From the NCBI GenBank assembly GCA_039105265.1, contig JAPFFF010000020.1:1753001-1817000 (forward strand): 64,000 bases of DNA, written 5' to 3'. How positions within the stretch are numbered: position 1 is the stretch's first letter; each line of letters starts with the position of its first letter. A model generated the notes under the pieces. The model was not told the origin of the DNA, searched no databases, and worked only from the letters and a program-made list of their open reading frames with translations. The translations under genes were made by a program, and so were the position numbers. The stretch is from Tritrichomonas musculus. Lineage: Eukaryota; Parabasalia; Tritrichomonadida; Tritrichomonadidae. Below, in pieces: positions 53,301 to 59,957 of the stretch.

Positions 53301-56300
53301 TATACATTCACCAATAATGCCATATATCCATTTAATGATACTATTATTTCAAATATTAAAGATATTTTTGTCGATAAAATTAAGGAAGGCTTCTTAGAAA
53401 AACCGAAAATATGCCCCTCTTTACCTTCTGGCTTCAGCATGGATTGCAGAGGCAGCCACTTATATGATAATCAAATTTCTTCCCAATCACTTGTTAGAAT
53501 TTTATATTCCGTTTTTTATTCAATGAACAATATAGTAGATCCAACACAGTCGAATGGAGGAGGAATTTATTTGTCATTGGGAGATAATATCAATCAATTC
53601 GAAGGACCCATCCAAATCCACAATTCAGACTTCTGCGAATGTAATTCATACAATGGCGGAGCTATATATATCGAATCATCCGAGTCATCACGTTTATTTG
53701 ACATTTATAAATGCACATTTTATTCACAAAATTCACAAATAACTTTTGACGGTAGTACTCCTGATTGCAAAGGCGGATCTCTTTACATTAATGCTCCACA
53801 ATGTCAAATCAACATTAAAGAATGTTCATTTGACAATAACAAAGCTAAAGAAGGAGGTGCCATTTATTACATCCTTGATTTCAATCCTTCAGGTGTATCT
53901 TCAGGACATTTGTTAGATACCGATGAAGCATCGAAAGACTTTTCACTACAAATTAAAGGATGCAAGTTTACTAAGAATAATGGTAATGAGAATGGAGGAG
54001 CGATCTTCATTTCGATTATAAAATCTGAACCACCCAAACCAGTTTATATGGATGACAACATATTTATTTTAAATGAAGCCACTGGAAACACCGAAAGTGG
54101 ATATGGAGGAGCAGTTTATTATGATTTATCAGCAACAGGCGAATATTCAATTCATTTCACCGGCAGTCGATTTGAAGACAACAAAGCGAAAACTGAAGGA
54201 GGAAGTATTTACATCACATCTAAAGATAAGAATCCACCAGACACAGTTGAAATCAAAGAATGCTATTTTTACAACAACACAGCTGGCTCAGGCTCAGATA
54301 TCTCCATTGGATTCAATAATCAAGCAGGTTCACCTGAGAATAGCAATAAACCAACAATTAGCATTTCGGGATGTGAATTTGCGTCATCTGAATCTAAAAC
54401 AGAAGGAGGATCGATTCTTATATCAGCAGATAATGTTAACATGAAAAGCATTGACATTGTTGGATGCAACTTCAAAGATTGCACATCAGGGAATAAAGAC
54501 TCTATTTGCGTTAAATCAAACAAGGACACAAATTCATTCCATATTTCAGATTGTGATCTTTCAGGCGATGGAATCCGATTCTTAGGTGTAAGTGGCTCCA
54601 TTGAAGGATGCAACTTCGATGAAATGAAGGAAAATGCAATTTATTACAAAGGAGAAGGTACTTATCGAGAATCAGACACTGTATCACTAAGCATTTCAGG
54701 ATGCAACTTTACACAAAGCGGTGATATTGGCTCGCTAGTTTTCTTTGGCAGCGAACTTGTTTCTAAATTTAATTTTGAATCTAACAACATCAACATTTCT
54801 AATAATAAGACATGTGTTCTTGGATGCGGTGATGGACTTTTCAAACAAGGAGAACCATCTGTTGATGGAAAAAATTGGTCATTTTCAGAGAATACTCTTC
54901 TACCAGAAGATGAAGCGTTTATTAAGACAGAAAATGCTAAATATATTCCAGTGTCCTGCGGAAATGGATTTATATGCCCTGTTTCATCATCGTCAATTGA
55001 AGAATCGGCATCAATAACCGAGGAATCATCCATTGGCGATTCATCATCAGTTGAGGTCCCACCACCAGACTCATCATCAGTTGAAAATCCATCTTCAGAC
55101 TCATCATCAGTTGAAAATCCATCTTCAGACTCATCATCAGTTGAAAATCCATCTTCAGACTCATCATCAGTTGAAAATCCATCTTCAGACTCATCATCAG
55201 TTGATAATCCACCACCAGACTCATCATCAGTTGAAAATCCATCTTCAGACTCATCATCAGTTGAAAATCCACCTTCAGACTCATCATCAGTTGAAAATCC
55301 ATCTTCAGACTCATCATCAGTTGAAAATCCATCTTCAGACTCATCATCAGTTGAGGTCCCACCACCAGACTCATCATCAGTTGAGGTCCCACCACCAGAC
55401 TCATCATCAGTTGAAAATCCATCTTCAGACCTTCCATCTGAAGAGTTTTCATCACCAGAAGAGCTGGAGCCCGGCCAATGCCTGAAAAACAAGCGATGCT
55501 ACATCGATGGCGACAAATTAAACTTATCATTTGTCGACCTCTCAGACTCCAACTTTGTTAACATTCATTCACCTGATTCAGGAGGAGCTGTCCATCTCAA
55601 CAACTACGGACTCATTGCAGACAACTCCTTCTTCACGAACTGTTCTTCCGATCGAGGCGGTGGAGGAATCTACATTGTTCTTACTAAAGAGCTAGGCCGT
55701 CCACTGATTCTCTACAACATCACCTTCGAACGATGCAGGGCTGTCTACGGTGGTGCTGTCTATGTCTTCTCCGAATTAGATGATAACCTCATCAACGCGA
55801 CATTGTGCGTGTTCAACAGTAATGTGGCCAGTGACAGGCCAACTGTAGAAGGCACTCAATTTTTCGGCGGTTCTGCTGTTTTCTTCACAGTCAAGAATGC
55901 CGAAATATTCAAGTGCCAATTCAACCGAAATGCCAAGAGTGGCTTTAAGAGCTACAACGACTTTAATGTCAGACCTTCCAAACGTTCAATTAAACAGATG
56001 GAAACGTCGGTTACAATTAGTGATTGCTTCTTTGAAACAGGCGCCGATTCGACATCTTCCATTTACTATGCTCTTGGCAAAAGAAAGGAAGTTGAATTCA
56101 ACATTAAAGATTGCACTTTCGTTGGTCAACTTCCAAAGGATGCTCATCATATTGACGGAAATTCGATAGCTAAAGAAAAAGTGGATTCAAAGCTTCGAAT
56201 CATTTCTTGTCAATTTCCATCCAACGAATCATTCGTCCTAAACGGGGCGAAGGTATTAGATTCATCATTCGCTGCTACCCAGACCAATGACGTTAATAAA

Positions 56301-56459
56301 GCGACTTCAATTAAGAAGAGTAGAAATGGCTTCTTCTTAAATATAGCGGCAACTATGCTAGCTGTCTTCATTTGCAACGCTTTATTAGTGTCACTGATCA
56401 TTCAATACATGAACAAGAAAACACAAAATAGCAGCTCTGATGAAAGCAATTTACTCTGA
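44313..56459 (+). CDS. Giant Pmp-like beta-helix surface protein with Ser-rich arrays, 4048 aa
   Basis: 4048 residues from a signal-peptide start (MLILFNLLLSSAF). Long stretches of right-handed beta-helix repeats carry GGAIYY, GGSIYI, C-x-F and N-N-x-A turns. Three Ser-rich arrays separate these: SSSVEE units (48513-49350), SSSIEE then SSSVENPPSD units (51645-52585), and SSSVENPSSD units (55041-55440). A C-terminal module (GGAVH, GGGGIYI, HHIDG) leads to a membrane helix at about 56331-56411 and a roughly 20-residue cytosolic tail. The plan is a cell-surface stalked protein in which rigid beta-helices alternate with extended, possibly glycosylated Ser stalks. The gene at 1-2995 is a paralogue. 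An adhesion or coat role is inferred. Confidence 0.9.
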   Translation: MLILFNLLLSSAFLENVLKKISVKNKKKEIFQCPALDPTASSENVLLSENDYQEFTDKNVYGCRQTYLSKGIKLNNCILRIYNCNFKNSNSDRNAIYFRSEAVSKQLTGNIEIQNCNFSNYYSNFGGSLFIYSRDASRKITISYCQFDSDPKQQSEKGGSIYINAISVIIKNSHFNNCQSQLGGAIYYENENKDYNKQENSDDYALKIKQCTFINNKAKFNGGSVYLSTQKCNSNGPIEIKNCNFTSSTTTEARGKGAGIFISSKETKREFNIIECLFGRCLSNKGGAVYFNAVSGNIKKCIFANNEAEEGDAIYYQYGSTTINQGEKLTITNNIFGKTFSSKKILSECLIFVSFNPNAKIEYADNQVKIDSSLEKVEIIKSPEGKTLSKGQIKVFEEGSKLISKQMFISEATAPNCPKPDGYEIITQNKYDSTPPKLYACKQSFTEKLEIKNCVLTLSQCSFIGCTNLAVMLTFSSCNLAENIEFNSCTFYNCQNGCIRISNDNINRYFKFDSCRFEKCTDVIAQSIYIEAANGAIKNCHFIQNEGDGDIEFKYIATGSETQTKFEITNNVFQRSESASFLFLDTESPKFVFNNNKFYLEEGTKTKIFHFEITEDAFKNIEMTDNYIEPLDSSYISNVQYDNTNGVFKEMPEIDCSPGTEEPPEYNIICGQTVTESDRVDTTNVLIGIYESTFISMTNSETNMGGGVYIIYENEISVEGNIKIYNCQFSKCIADNGGGIYIETKELNGHRLYEIKDCVFSENEHKNKRNYQNNHGGSICIKSNSTSSFEINHCTFDGSTTGNGGAIYYESLHGTFPNFKYAFHVIDCLFNKNAAFAVGGAINIHVGILKQSSNIEIDSCTFIGNKAEKISSYSGDEPENGGAIYFDGQLDSYGLHVYYCIFAQNSASAYGGGICIILDLEPSSKPIEIDHCTFSSNKAQNSHTTDQYGSGCDIHYQQKSQEYAAQTLKITNSDFSNGDSRVHGSIYISIQRTLLPSIVEIEKCSFKSSNAANGGAIFYEYGLSTSFFNVNSNSGNLLADEYSLYISDCIFTQNKASVNGGAIAISIIEEQPPNNIEIRGCTFIGNEASDDDQDDAENGGAIYYEFSSTPKYAKGETCFKIFDCKFTSNKVSFFGGAICIIFKNGAQPTGIIQIEQCVFDNNQATNSNSQGEQNGYGGDIYYSFETSSSSKDFSITKCNFSNSFSTLGGSIYTLINTESSEQATISIGDCSFKDINKNNKEIDAINFITKNPSVNYKVSKCDFQGHSSILFNAISGTIENCVFTNIVAPAIRYDCNYDGEQEIQESLEINGCNFTQESATSALVFFVYKDKAKFSFNSNDISFLSGTSSFVFDCEKGSLYKGNWTFESNTIEPPEDQYIKTENAKDLSAACHFGFICPIESSSVEESSSVEESSSIEESSSVEESSSIEESSSIEESSSIEESSSIEESSSVEESSSVEESSSVEESSSVEESSSNEESSSNEESSSVEESSSVEESSSVEESSSVEESSSVEESSSVEESSSVEESSSVEESSSIEESSSNEESSSVEESSSVEESSSNEESSSNEESSSNEESSSVEESSSVEESSSVEESSSNEESSSNEESSSNEESSSNEESSSVEESSSVEESSSVEESSSIEESSSNEESSPIEESSSNEESSSNEESSSIEESSSVEDSSVEVPPTDSSSVENPPVDSSSVENPPVDSSSVEVPPPESSTPEEPIIDTCPSIEDDFISISNNFEASYKDQNIYGCELNTNKRLSITNGFLHIYLCQFINNKQDGSESEAGAILISFESSTNAKTIRIQSCKFFYCQNTAININSPGSPVKIIGCSIEQCKFSNNGKVGGILIKAQETTIQNNTFLNNQKDIHIDSSTILTIDSCHLELRNPSDTIQDSMISIASYQSFKFTNNKISVHEIILTNKAITLFSSDTDISDKTKYSFSGNTIYEYNETIISNIKNREENDFTEENKICPPSLSGFNNDCEGRYLYNPGFSSESLISIFNSIFYSVSNKAGDPTQSNGGGIYLSLGDNFNQFEGPIQIHNSDFCECNSYNGGAIYIESSESSRLFDIYKCTFYSQNSQITFDGSTHDCKGGSLYINAPQCQINIKECSFDNNKAKEGGAIYYILDFNPSGVSSGHLLDTDEASKDFSLQIKGCKFTKNNGNENGGAIFISIIKSEPPKPVYMDDNIFILNEATGNTESGYGGAVYYDLSATGEYSIHFTGSRFEDNKAKTEGGSIHVTTTNNNPSNKVEVSECYFHNNKAGSDSGSDVSIEFNSGTTSTDNTGATMSISGSEFTSTGYITISQKDGNNKVDIQGCNFYDMEKHAFYYKGGGEEVKYQETGSINISECYFSQSNEINSLVFFNKELSSIFKFENNNISISNTSIRVLGCFDGLFTEGPSIEEGRWSFFNNILYPEEEIYIKTDNAQYIPAYCGIGFTCPVPSSSIEESSSIEESSSIEESSSIEESSSIEESSSIKESSSIEESSSIEESSSIEESSSIEESSSIEESSSIEESSSIEESSSIEESSSIEESSSIEESSSIEESSSIEESSSIEESSSIEESSYIEESSSIEESSSIEESSSIEESSSIEESSSIEESSSIEESSYIEESSSIEESSSIEEESSEQKESSVADESSSVTEESLSITEDSSSVENPPSDSSSVEVPPSDSSSVENPPSDSSSVENPPSDSSSVENPPSDSSSVENPPSDSSSVENPPSDSSSVENPPSDSSSVENPPSDSSSVENPPSDSSSVEVPPPESSTPEEPIIDTCPSIEDDFTSISNNFEASYKDQNIYGCELNTNKRLSITNGFLHIYLCQFINNKQDGSGAISISINSNPEGEDKKIIIQSCKFFYCQNTAINIDSSVETDINIIGCLIEQCKYTSDGNQENDRAGGIWIDSPKANIEKCTFLNNQRDIRYDDTGTKNGKLTINECHLEIRNPSSTDISDTMIRIKNTVEVLIFTNNEISIHEQMLEDDFEHKIKLFEIESQNLQKYTFTNNAIYPFNDTIISNIKDIFVDKIKEGFLEKPKICPSLPSGFSMDCRGSHLYDNQISSQSLVRILYSVFYSMNNIVDPTQSNGGGIYLSLGDNINQFEGPIQIHNSDFCECNSYNGGAIYIESSESSRLFDIYKCTFYSQNSQITFDGSTPDCKGGSLYINAPQCQINIKECSFDNNKAKEGGAIYYILDFNPSGVSSGHLLDTDEASKDFSLQIKGCKFTKNNGNENGGAIFISIIKSEPPKPVYMDDNIFILNEATGNTESGYGGAVYYDLSATGEYSIHFTGSRFEDNKAKTEGGSIYITSKDKNPPDTVEIKECYFYNNTAGSGSDISIGFNNQAGSPENSNKPTISISGCEFASSESKTEGGSILISADNVNMKSIDIVGCNFKDCTSGNKDSICVKSNKDTNSFHISDCDLSGDGIRFLGVSGSIEGCNFDEMKENAIYYKGEGTYRESDTVSLSISGCNFTQSGDIGSLVFFGSELVSKFNFESNNINISNNKTCVLGCGDGLFKQGEPSVDGKNWSFSENTLLPEDEAFIKTENAKYIPVSCGNGFICPVSSSSIEESASITEESSIGDSSSVEVPPPDSSSVENPSSDSSSVENPSSDSSSVENPSSDSSSVENPSSDSSSVDNPPPDSSSVENPSSDSSSVENPPSDSSSVENPSSDSSSVENPSSDSSSVEVPPPDSSSVEVPPPDSSSVENPSSDLPSEEFSSPEELEPGQCLKNKRCYIDGDKLNLSFVDLSDSNFVNIHSPDSGGAVHLNNYGLIADNSFFTNCSSDRGGGGIYIVLTKELGRPLILYNITFERCRAVYGGAVYVFSELDDNLINATLCVFNSNVASDRPTVEGTQFFGGSAVFFTVKNAEIFKCQFNRNAKSGFKSYNDFNVRPSKRSIKQMETSVTISDCFFETGADSTSSIYYALGKRKEVEFNIKDCTFVGQLPKDAHHIDGNSIAKEKVDSKLRIISCQFPSNESFVLNGAKVLDSSFAATQTNDVNKATSIKKSRNGFFLNIAATMLAVFICNALLVSLIIQYMNKKTQNSSSDESNLL
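48513..49350 (+). repeat. SSSVEE hexapeptide array (18-bp units, about 46)
   Basis: Units TCATCC-TCA-GTT-GAAGAA vary at the fourth residue (V, I, N). The same codons are used in nearly all units, indicating recent expansion. Confidence 0.92.
49443..51030 (+). repeat. Beta-helix block, copy A
   Basis: It corresponds to 52581-54210. The first about 220 bases and the stretch 50358-51030 are almost identical to copy B. The middle (about 49660-50350) is alignable but diverged. Confidence 0.88.
51645..52196 (+). repeat. SSSIEE hexapeptide array (18-bp units, about 30)
   Basis: Units use TCATCATCT-ATT-GAAGAA, different codons from the 48513 array although the peptide is nearly the same. The two arrays therefore expanded separately. 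Confidence 0.92.
52266..52585 (+). repeat. SSSVENPPSD decapeptide array (30-bp units, about 10)
   Basis: Near-identical 30-bp units. The array is followed directly by a segment shared with 49443 onward. Confidence 0.92.
52581..54210 (+). repeat. Beta-helix block, copy B
   Basis: Partner of 49443-51030. The offset is 3138 at the start and 3180 from 53538 to 54210. In that 670-bp part I found three mismatches. Confidence 0.88.
55041..55440 (+). repeat. SSSVENPSSD decapeptide array (30-bp units, about 13)
   Basis: Units alternate NPSSD, NPPSD and VPPPD endings and precede the C-terminal membrane-proximal module. Confidence 0.92.
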
Positions 56460-58009
56460 AGTTTTTTAAAATTTAACAATTTTTTTTACTTCTCTATTTT
56501 CTATGAGTTTATTCAAAATTTTGTGTAGTTTTATTGAATATTTGTTAACTTTACAATTTCTTTTGGTTTAAATTTTTTAATTGTAAATATCAAATGTTTG
56601 ATCTTTGAATAGATACCAAACAAAAAAATAGTTAAAAATGAAGTTGAAGAACTTTATGTATAAAACATTTAAATGTTTAGCATATTTGAAAAATACTATT
56701 GAATATAAAAAAAAAAAAACTTAATAAATGACTTTTTTTTAATATTTGTCACATAAAAAATGATGAATATCATCATATTTCAAAGAAAAAAGCAAAATTA
56801 ATATATATAAGTATAATTCTAATTGTTCCATTTATTAACATTATTTGAAAATGACTTTGTAAAGATGATATACTGAGAACAAAGTTTAATTTTACAATCA
56901 AAAAAGACATGTAATTTTGTTCAAACAGTAGATTCGAAATTTTTTTTGCTGAAAAAAATACATCAAAATATCTTGATTAGAGTTTTAATCACTAATTCAA
57001 TGATTGAACCATTTTATAATTTTCTCAATTACAGGAATGAATGTTTAATTATTATAATGAGAGTAAGGATTTTTTTTTTAATAATTAATTTTGGATAAAA
57101 TCAAAATATATTGGGGATAAAATCAATGCTATTGGCAAAAAATTTTATTTATTTATAAAGAAACCCTAAACATACATATGAATAATGATTTCACAGATCC
57201 AAATATATATTAAAAATAAATATGTGAAATATAAAATTATAATTACCCGATTATCTTTTTTATCCTTCCTTAATGTTTTTTTGTTAAAATTATTATATAA
57301 ATTTGAAAAAATATCAAACATATTTGTAAAATATAAATTATTAAAAACGAATGGCCAAAAATAATGTCGATTTATATATAAAATATGAAGTAAAATATAA
57401 AAATAAAATTATCAAAGGAACCCGAAATAACAAAGGAAAATACTCTATGTTTTCATTTTTGTATGAAATTTTAACCTGCTGCTTCAATTTTGAATAGCTT
57501 GTAAAAAAAAATTCAGTAGAGTGAAAAAAACAATTGTGTAAAAATGGTTCTTTTGAAAAATCATATAAAAAAAAAATTGAATAAAATCAATTTTTGATTG
57601 AATTAAAAATATTCATTTCTAATTAATAATTTGGTTATTTCAGAGCAATTATTGAATAAATTTTTTTATATTTTAGATTCGAATTTAAAGTAAATGAAAA
57701 ATCAACAATTTATATCTATTAAACAAAAATAATCACAAATTTGAGTTTGATAGAAAAAATCTATGCTCACAATATTGAAATAAAAAATTGGTTTTTAGTG
57801 AATTAAAAAAATAAATTGAATATTGTGATTTATTTATTTTTATAATTAATAAATTAATTAAAAAAAGAGGATTATATTAAAAATTATACTTAGCAAAATT
57901 GAATTAATTCGATTTTTTACAAAAATTGAAAACTTTCGAAAAAAAAGCAAATAGTTAAATATAAAACGAACTTTTCTCTCTAATTATTTAAGTTTCTATA
58001 TTTCTTCAA
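56460..58009. other. AT-rich intergenic stretch
   Basis: 1.55 kb of very AT-rich DNA with many homopolymer runs. No coding frame, RNA or transposon end seen. Confidence 0.65.
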
Positions 58010-58882
58010 ATGATGAAAGAAGGTAAATTAGTTTTTTCAACCAATCATGTAGCATTTATGCAAACTACTCGATCAAATCCTCAAATAACATCATTTTGCT
58101 CCAATCATTTTCCTGAAAGCCAAAAAGAATCTTTAAATGATAAAACTAATTCTGCCATAACACGAACCATATCTGATAGAATTGTATGTGATCATAATTT
58201 ATCAGATGATGAACTTGATATTCTTGATAAAAATTCATTAGAAGGGCTTACAAAATCGATTTCTTCTGATCCTAGATTTCCTTATTCAGAACATTGGAAA
58301 GCCCATTTTCATAATCATAAGTTAATCAATTCGATGCCAAATAAAATGTCAAATAAAATGTCACTCCAAAGAACACGTCAAATAACACTTGGCGGTCCCA
58401 AAATTAATAGACAAAATTTTAAAAATATCGAAATTAATGGACAAAAAATTCAAGCTGGAGTTGGATTTCCTACCAAAATGCCTATTATTATCGATAAAAA
58501 ATCTGAAATAATTAGAAAAACAGAAACATCTTTTGATGAATTAGAAAATATCATAAATAGAATTAAAAGTAAAGAAAACACAACAACAAAAGACTCACCT
58601 CCTAAAAATGATGAAAACCCTTTAAATAATTCAAATAGCAGAGAAACAGGAATTGAAACTTTTGAAAAAATGGAAATAAGCATTTTAAATGAAATATCAA
58701 CTATTAAAACGTCTATAAATAAACTCTTTGAAGACAGAAAAAAAATACAAATGCAACATAGGATGTGGATTAAAGATATGAAAAAAAAAATTTATCTAAC
58801 CAAACAAGAAACATTGAATATTGCGAATAAATCATCAGAAACAAATAATGGGGGTAAATTTAAGCTTCTTTCTTTGGATTGA
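58010..58882 (+). CDS. Hypothetical protein with C-terminal coiled coil
   Basis: 290 residues from the first of two adjacent ATGs. It is polar and Asn/Lys/Ser-rich. Residues about 175-275 have heptad-like hydrophobics (FEKMEISILNEIST, IKTSINKLFEDRKK), so a coiled coil is likely. There is no signal peptide, membrane segment or known domain. The clean open frame between AT-rich flanks and a balanced amino-acid composition support a real gene. Function unknown; a structural or scaffold part is the best guess. Confidence 0.7.
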   Translation: MMKEGKLVFSTNHVAFMQTTRSNPQITSFCSNHFPESQKESLNDKTNSAITRTISDRIVCDHNLSDDELDILDKNSLEGLTKSISSDPRFPYSEHWKAHFHNHKLINSMPNKMSNKMSLQRTRQITLGGPKINRQNFKNIEINGQKIQAGVGFPTKMPIIIDKKSEIIRKTETSFDELENIINRIKSKENTTTKDSPPKNDENPLNNSNSRETGIETFEKMEISILNEISTIKTSINKLFEDRKKIQMQHRMWIKDMKKKIYLTKQETLNIANKSSETNNGGKFKLLSLD

Positions 58883-59100
58883 AGTCGATTTTATTAGTAA
58901 TACCAAATTATTTTATGAATTTAATAAGCAGGAATAATACTTGATATGCGTTTTTATATAGAGTTTGTTAATAAAATAGAATATTATCAGTTATTCTTTT
59001 ATGTTTAATGAATATAAATTAATTTTTCAAAGGTATTGAAACTTCTAAAATTAGAAGTATTTCCCAAGTAATATTACTTTTAAATACCAATTTATAAATA

Positions 59101-59409
59101 TCAAATGCAAAAAAGTTTCTTGAAATAAATAGCATCTTTTTTAGAGCTATTTGGCGTACTTTTTTGGTATGGAGTAAAGTTGCATTTCTTACATTTATTA
59201 AATGGCAATGGATTTATAGGTAGAAAAAATTGTGAATTATTATAATTTCGATAGTATGAACTGTCTATTCTTATCTTTCCTATGAATGTTTCAAAATTAA
59301 CAATAATGATAAAAAAAAATAGATAGGTGAAAAAAGTAAAAGATCTGATATAAATGTAAGAAGATCCGTTTGTAACTTTTAATAATTGCTCAATCCTTTT
59401 TTTAAACAT
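59101..59409 (-). CDS. Possible small membrane protein
   Basis: 102 residues. One membrane helix (about 24-45, FTFFTYLFFFIIIV) is followed by a polar part with a C-K-K-C pair near residue 73. The region is less AT-extreme than its flanks, which favours coding, but it is short and no family is recognised. It could be chance. Confidence 0.35.
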   Translation of the reverse strand: MFKKRIEQLLKVTNGSSYIYIRSFTFFTYLFFFIIIVNFETFIGKIRIDSSYYRNYNNSQFFLPINPLPFNKCKKCNFTPYQKSTPNSSKKDAIYFKKLFCI

Positions 59410-59938
59410 TTTGGTTGTTCGTTTTTGATGAAATTTATTTTTGAATGCTTTCTTTTCAATTTTATACTATATTAAAACAGAATTATCTTAAAAATTTATT
59501 TTATTTAGCTTAAAATAAAAAGAAATAAAATTTTTAGCATCTAAATAAATTTTGAAAAATAGAGAGATCTATGTAAAGAAGATAAAAATAGTAATTATTA
59601 TTGATTTATAAAAACTTGTGTTAATACTTAGATATTTTATTCGATTGATTATGAATTGATAATATAAATATTTTATCAATTATTAATACAATTTTTCTTC
59701 AAAAAACTGCATGAAATATATTTTATAAAAAAAAAAACGATAAATTTTAAAAAATACTAATTTAATTCATTTTTGAATTATTTTATAATGTCTTTTTAAA
59801 TTTTAAAGAGAAAATGATTAAAAAAAACTTTCAATTAAATAATCAAATCAATTCTTTGGTTTATGAGCATTGATTGCCGATAATTTTAATTCATTAGAAA
59901 TTTCTGAGAAATAAAGAAATGTAAAAAAATCTGTTACT
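59410..59938. other. AT-rich intergenic stretch
   Basis: 5' flanks of two divergent frames. Nothing further seen. Confidence 0.55.
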
Positions 59939-59946
59939 TCACCTAT
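59939..59946 (+). promoter_or_regulatory. Possible Inr of the ankyrin/BspA gene
   Basis: TCACCTAT matches TCA-Y and lies 19 bases before the ATG at 59958. Confidence 0.35.
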
Positions 59947-59957
59947 TTTTAAAATTC

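Noticed and set aside
48513-55440. CRISPR-like regular repeats
   Set aside because: Repeats are in-frame coding units without unique spacers, in a eukaryotic gene.
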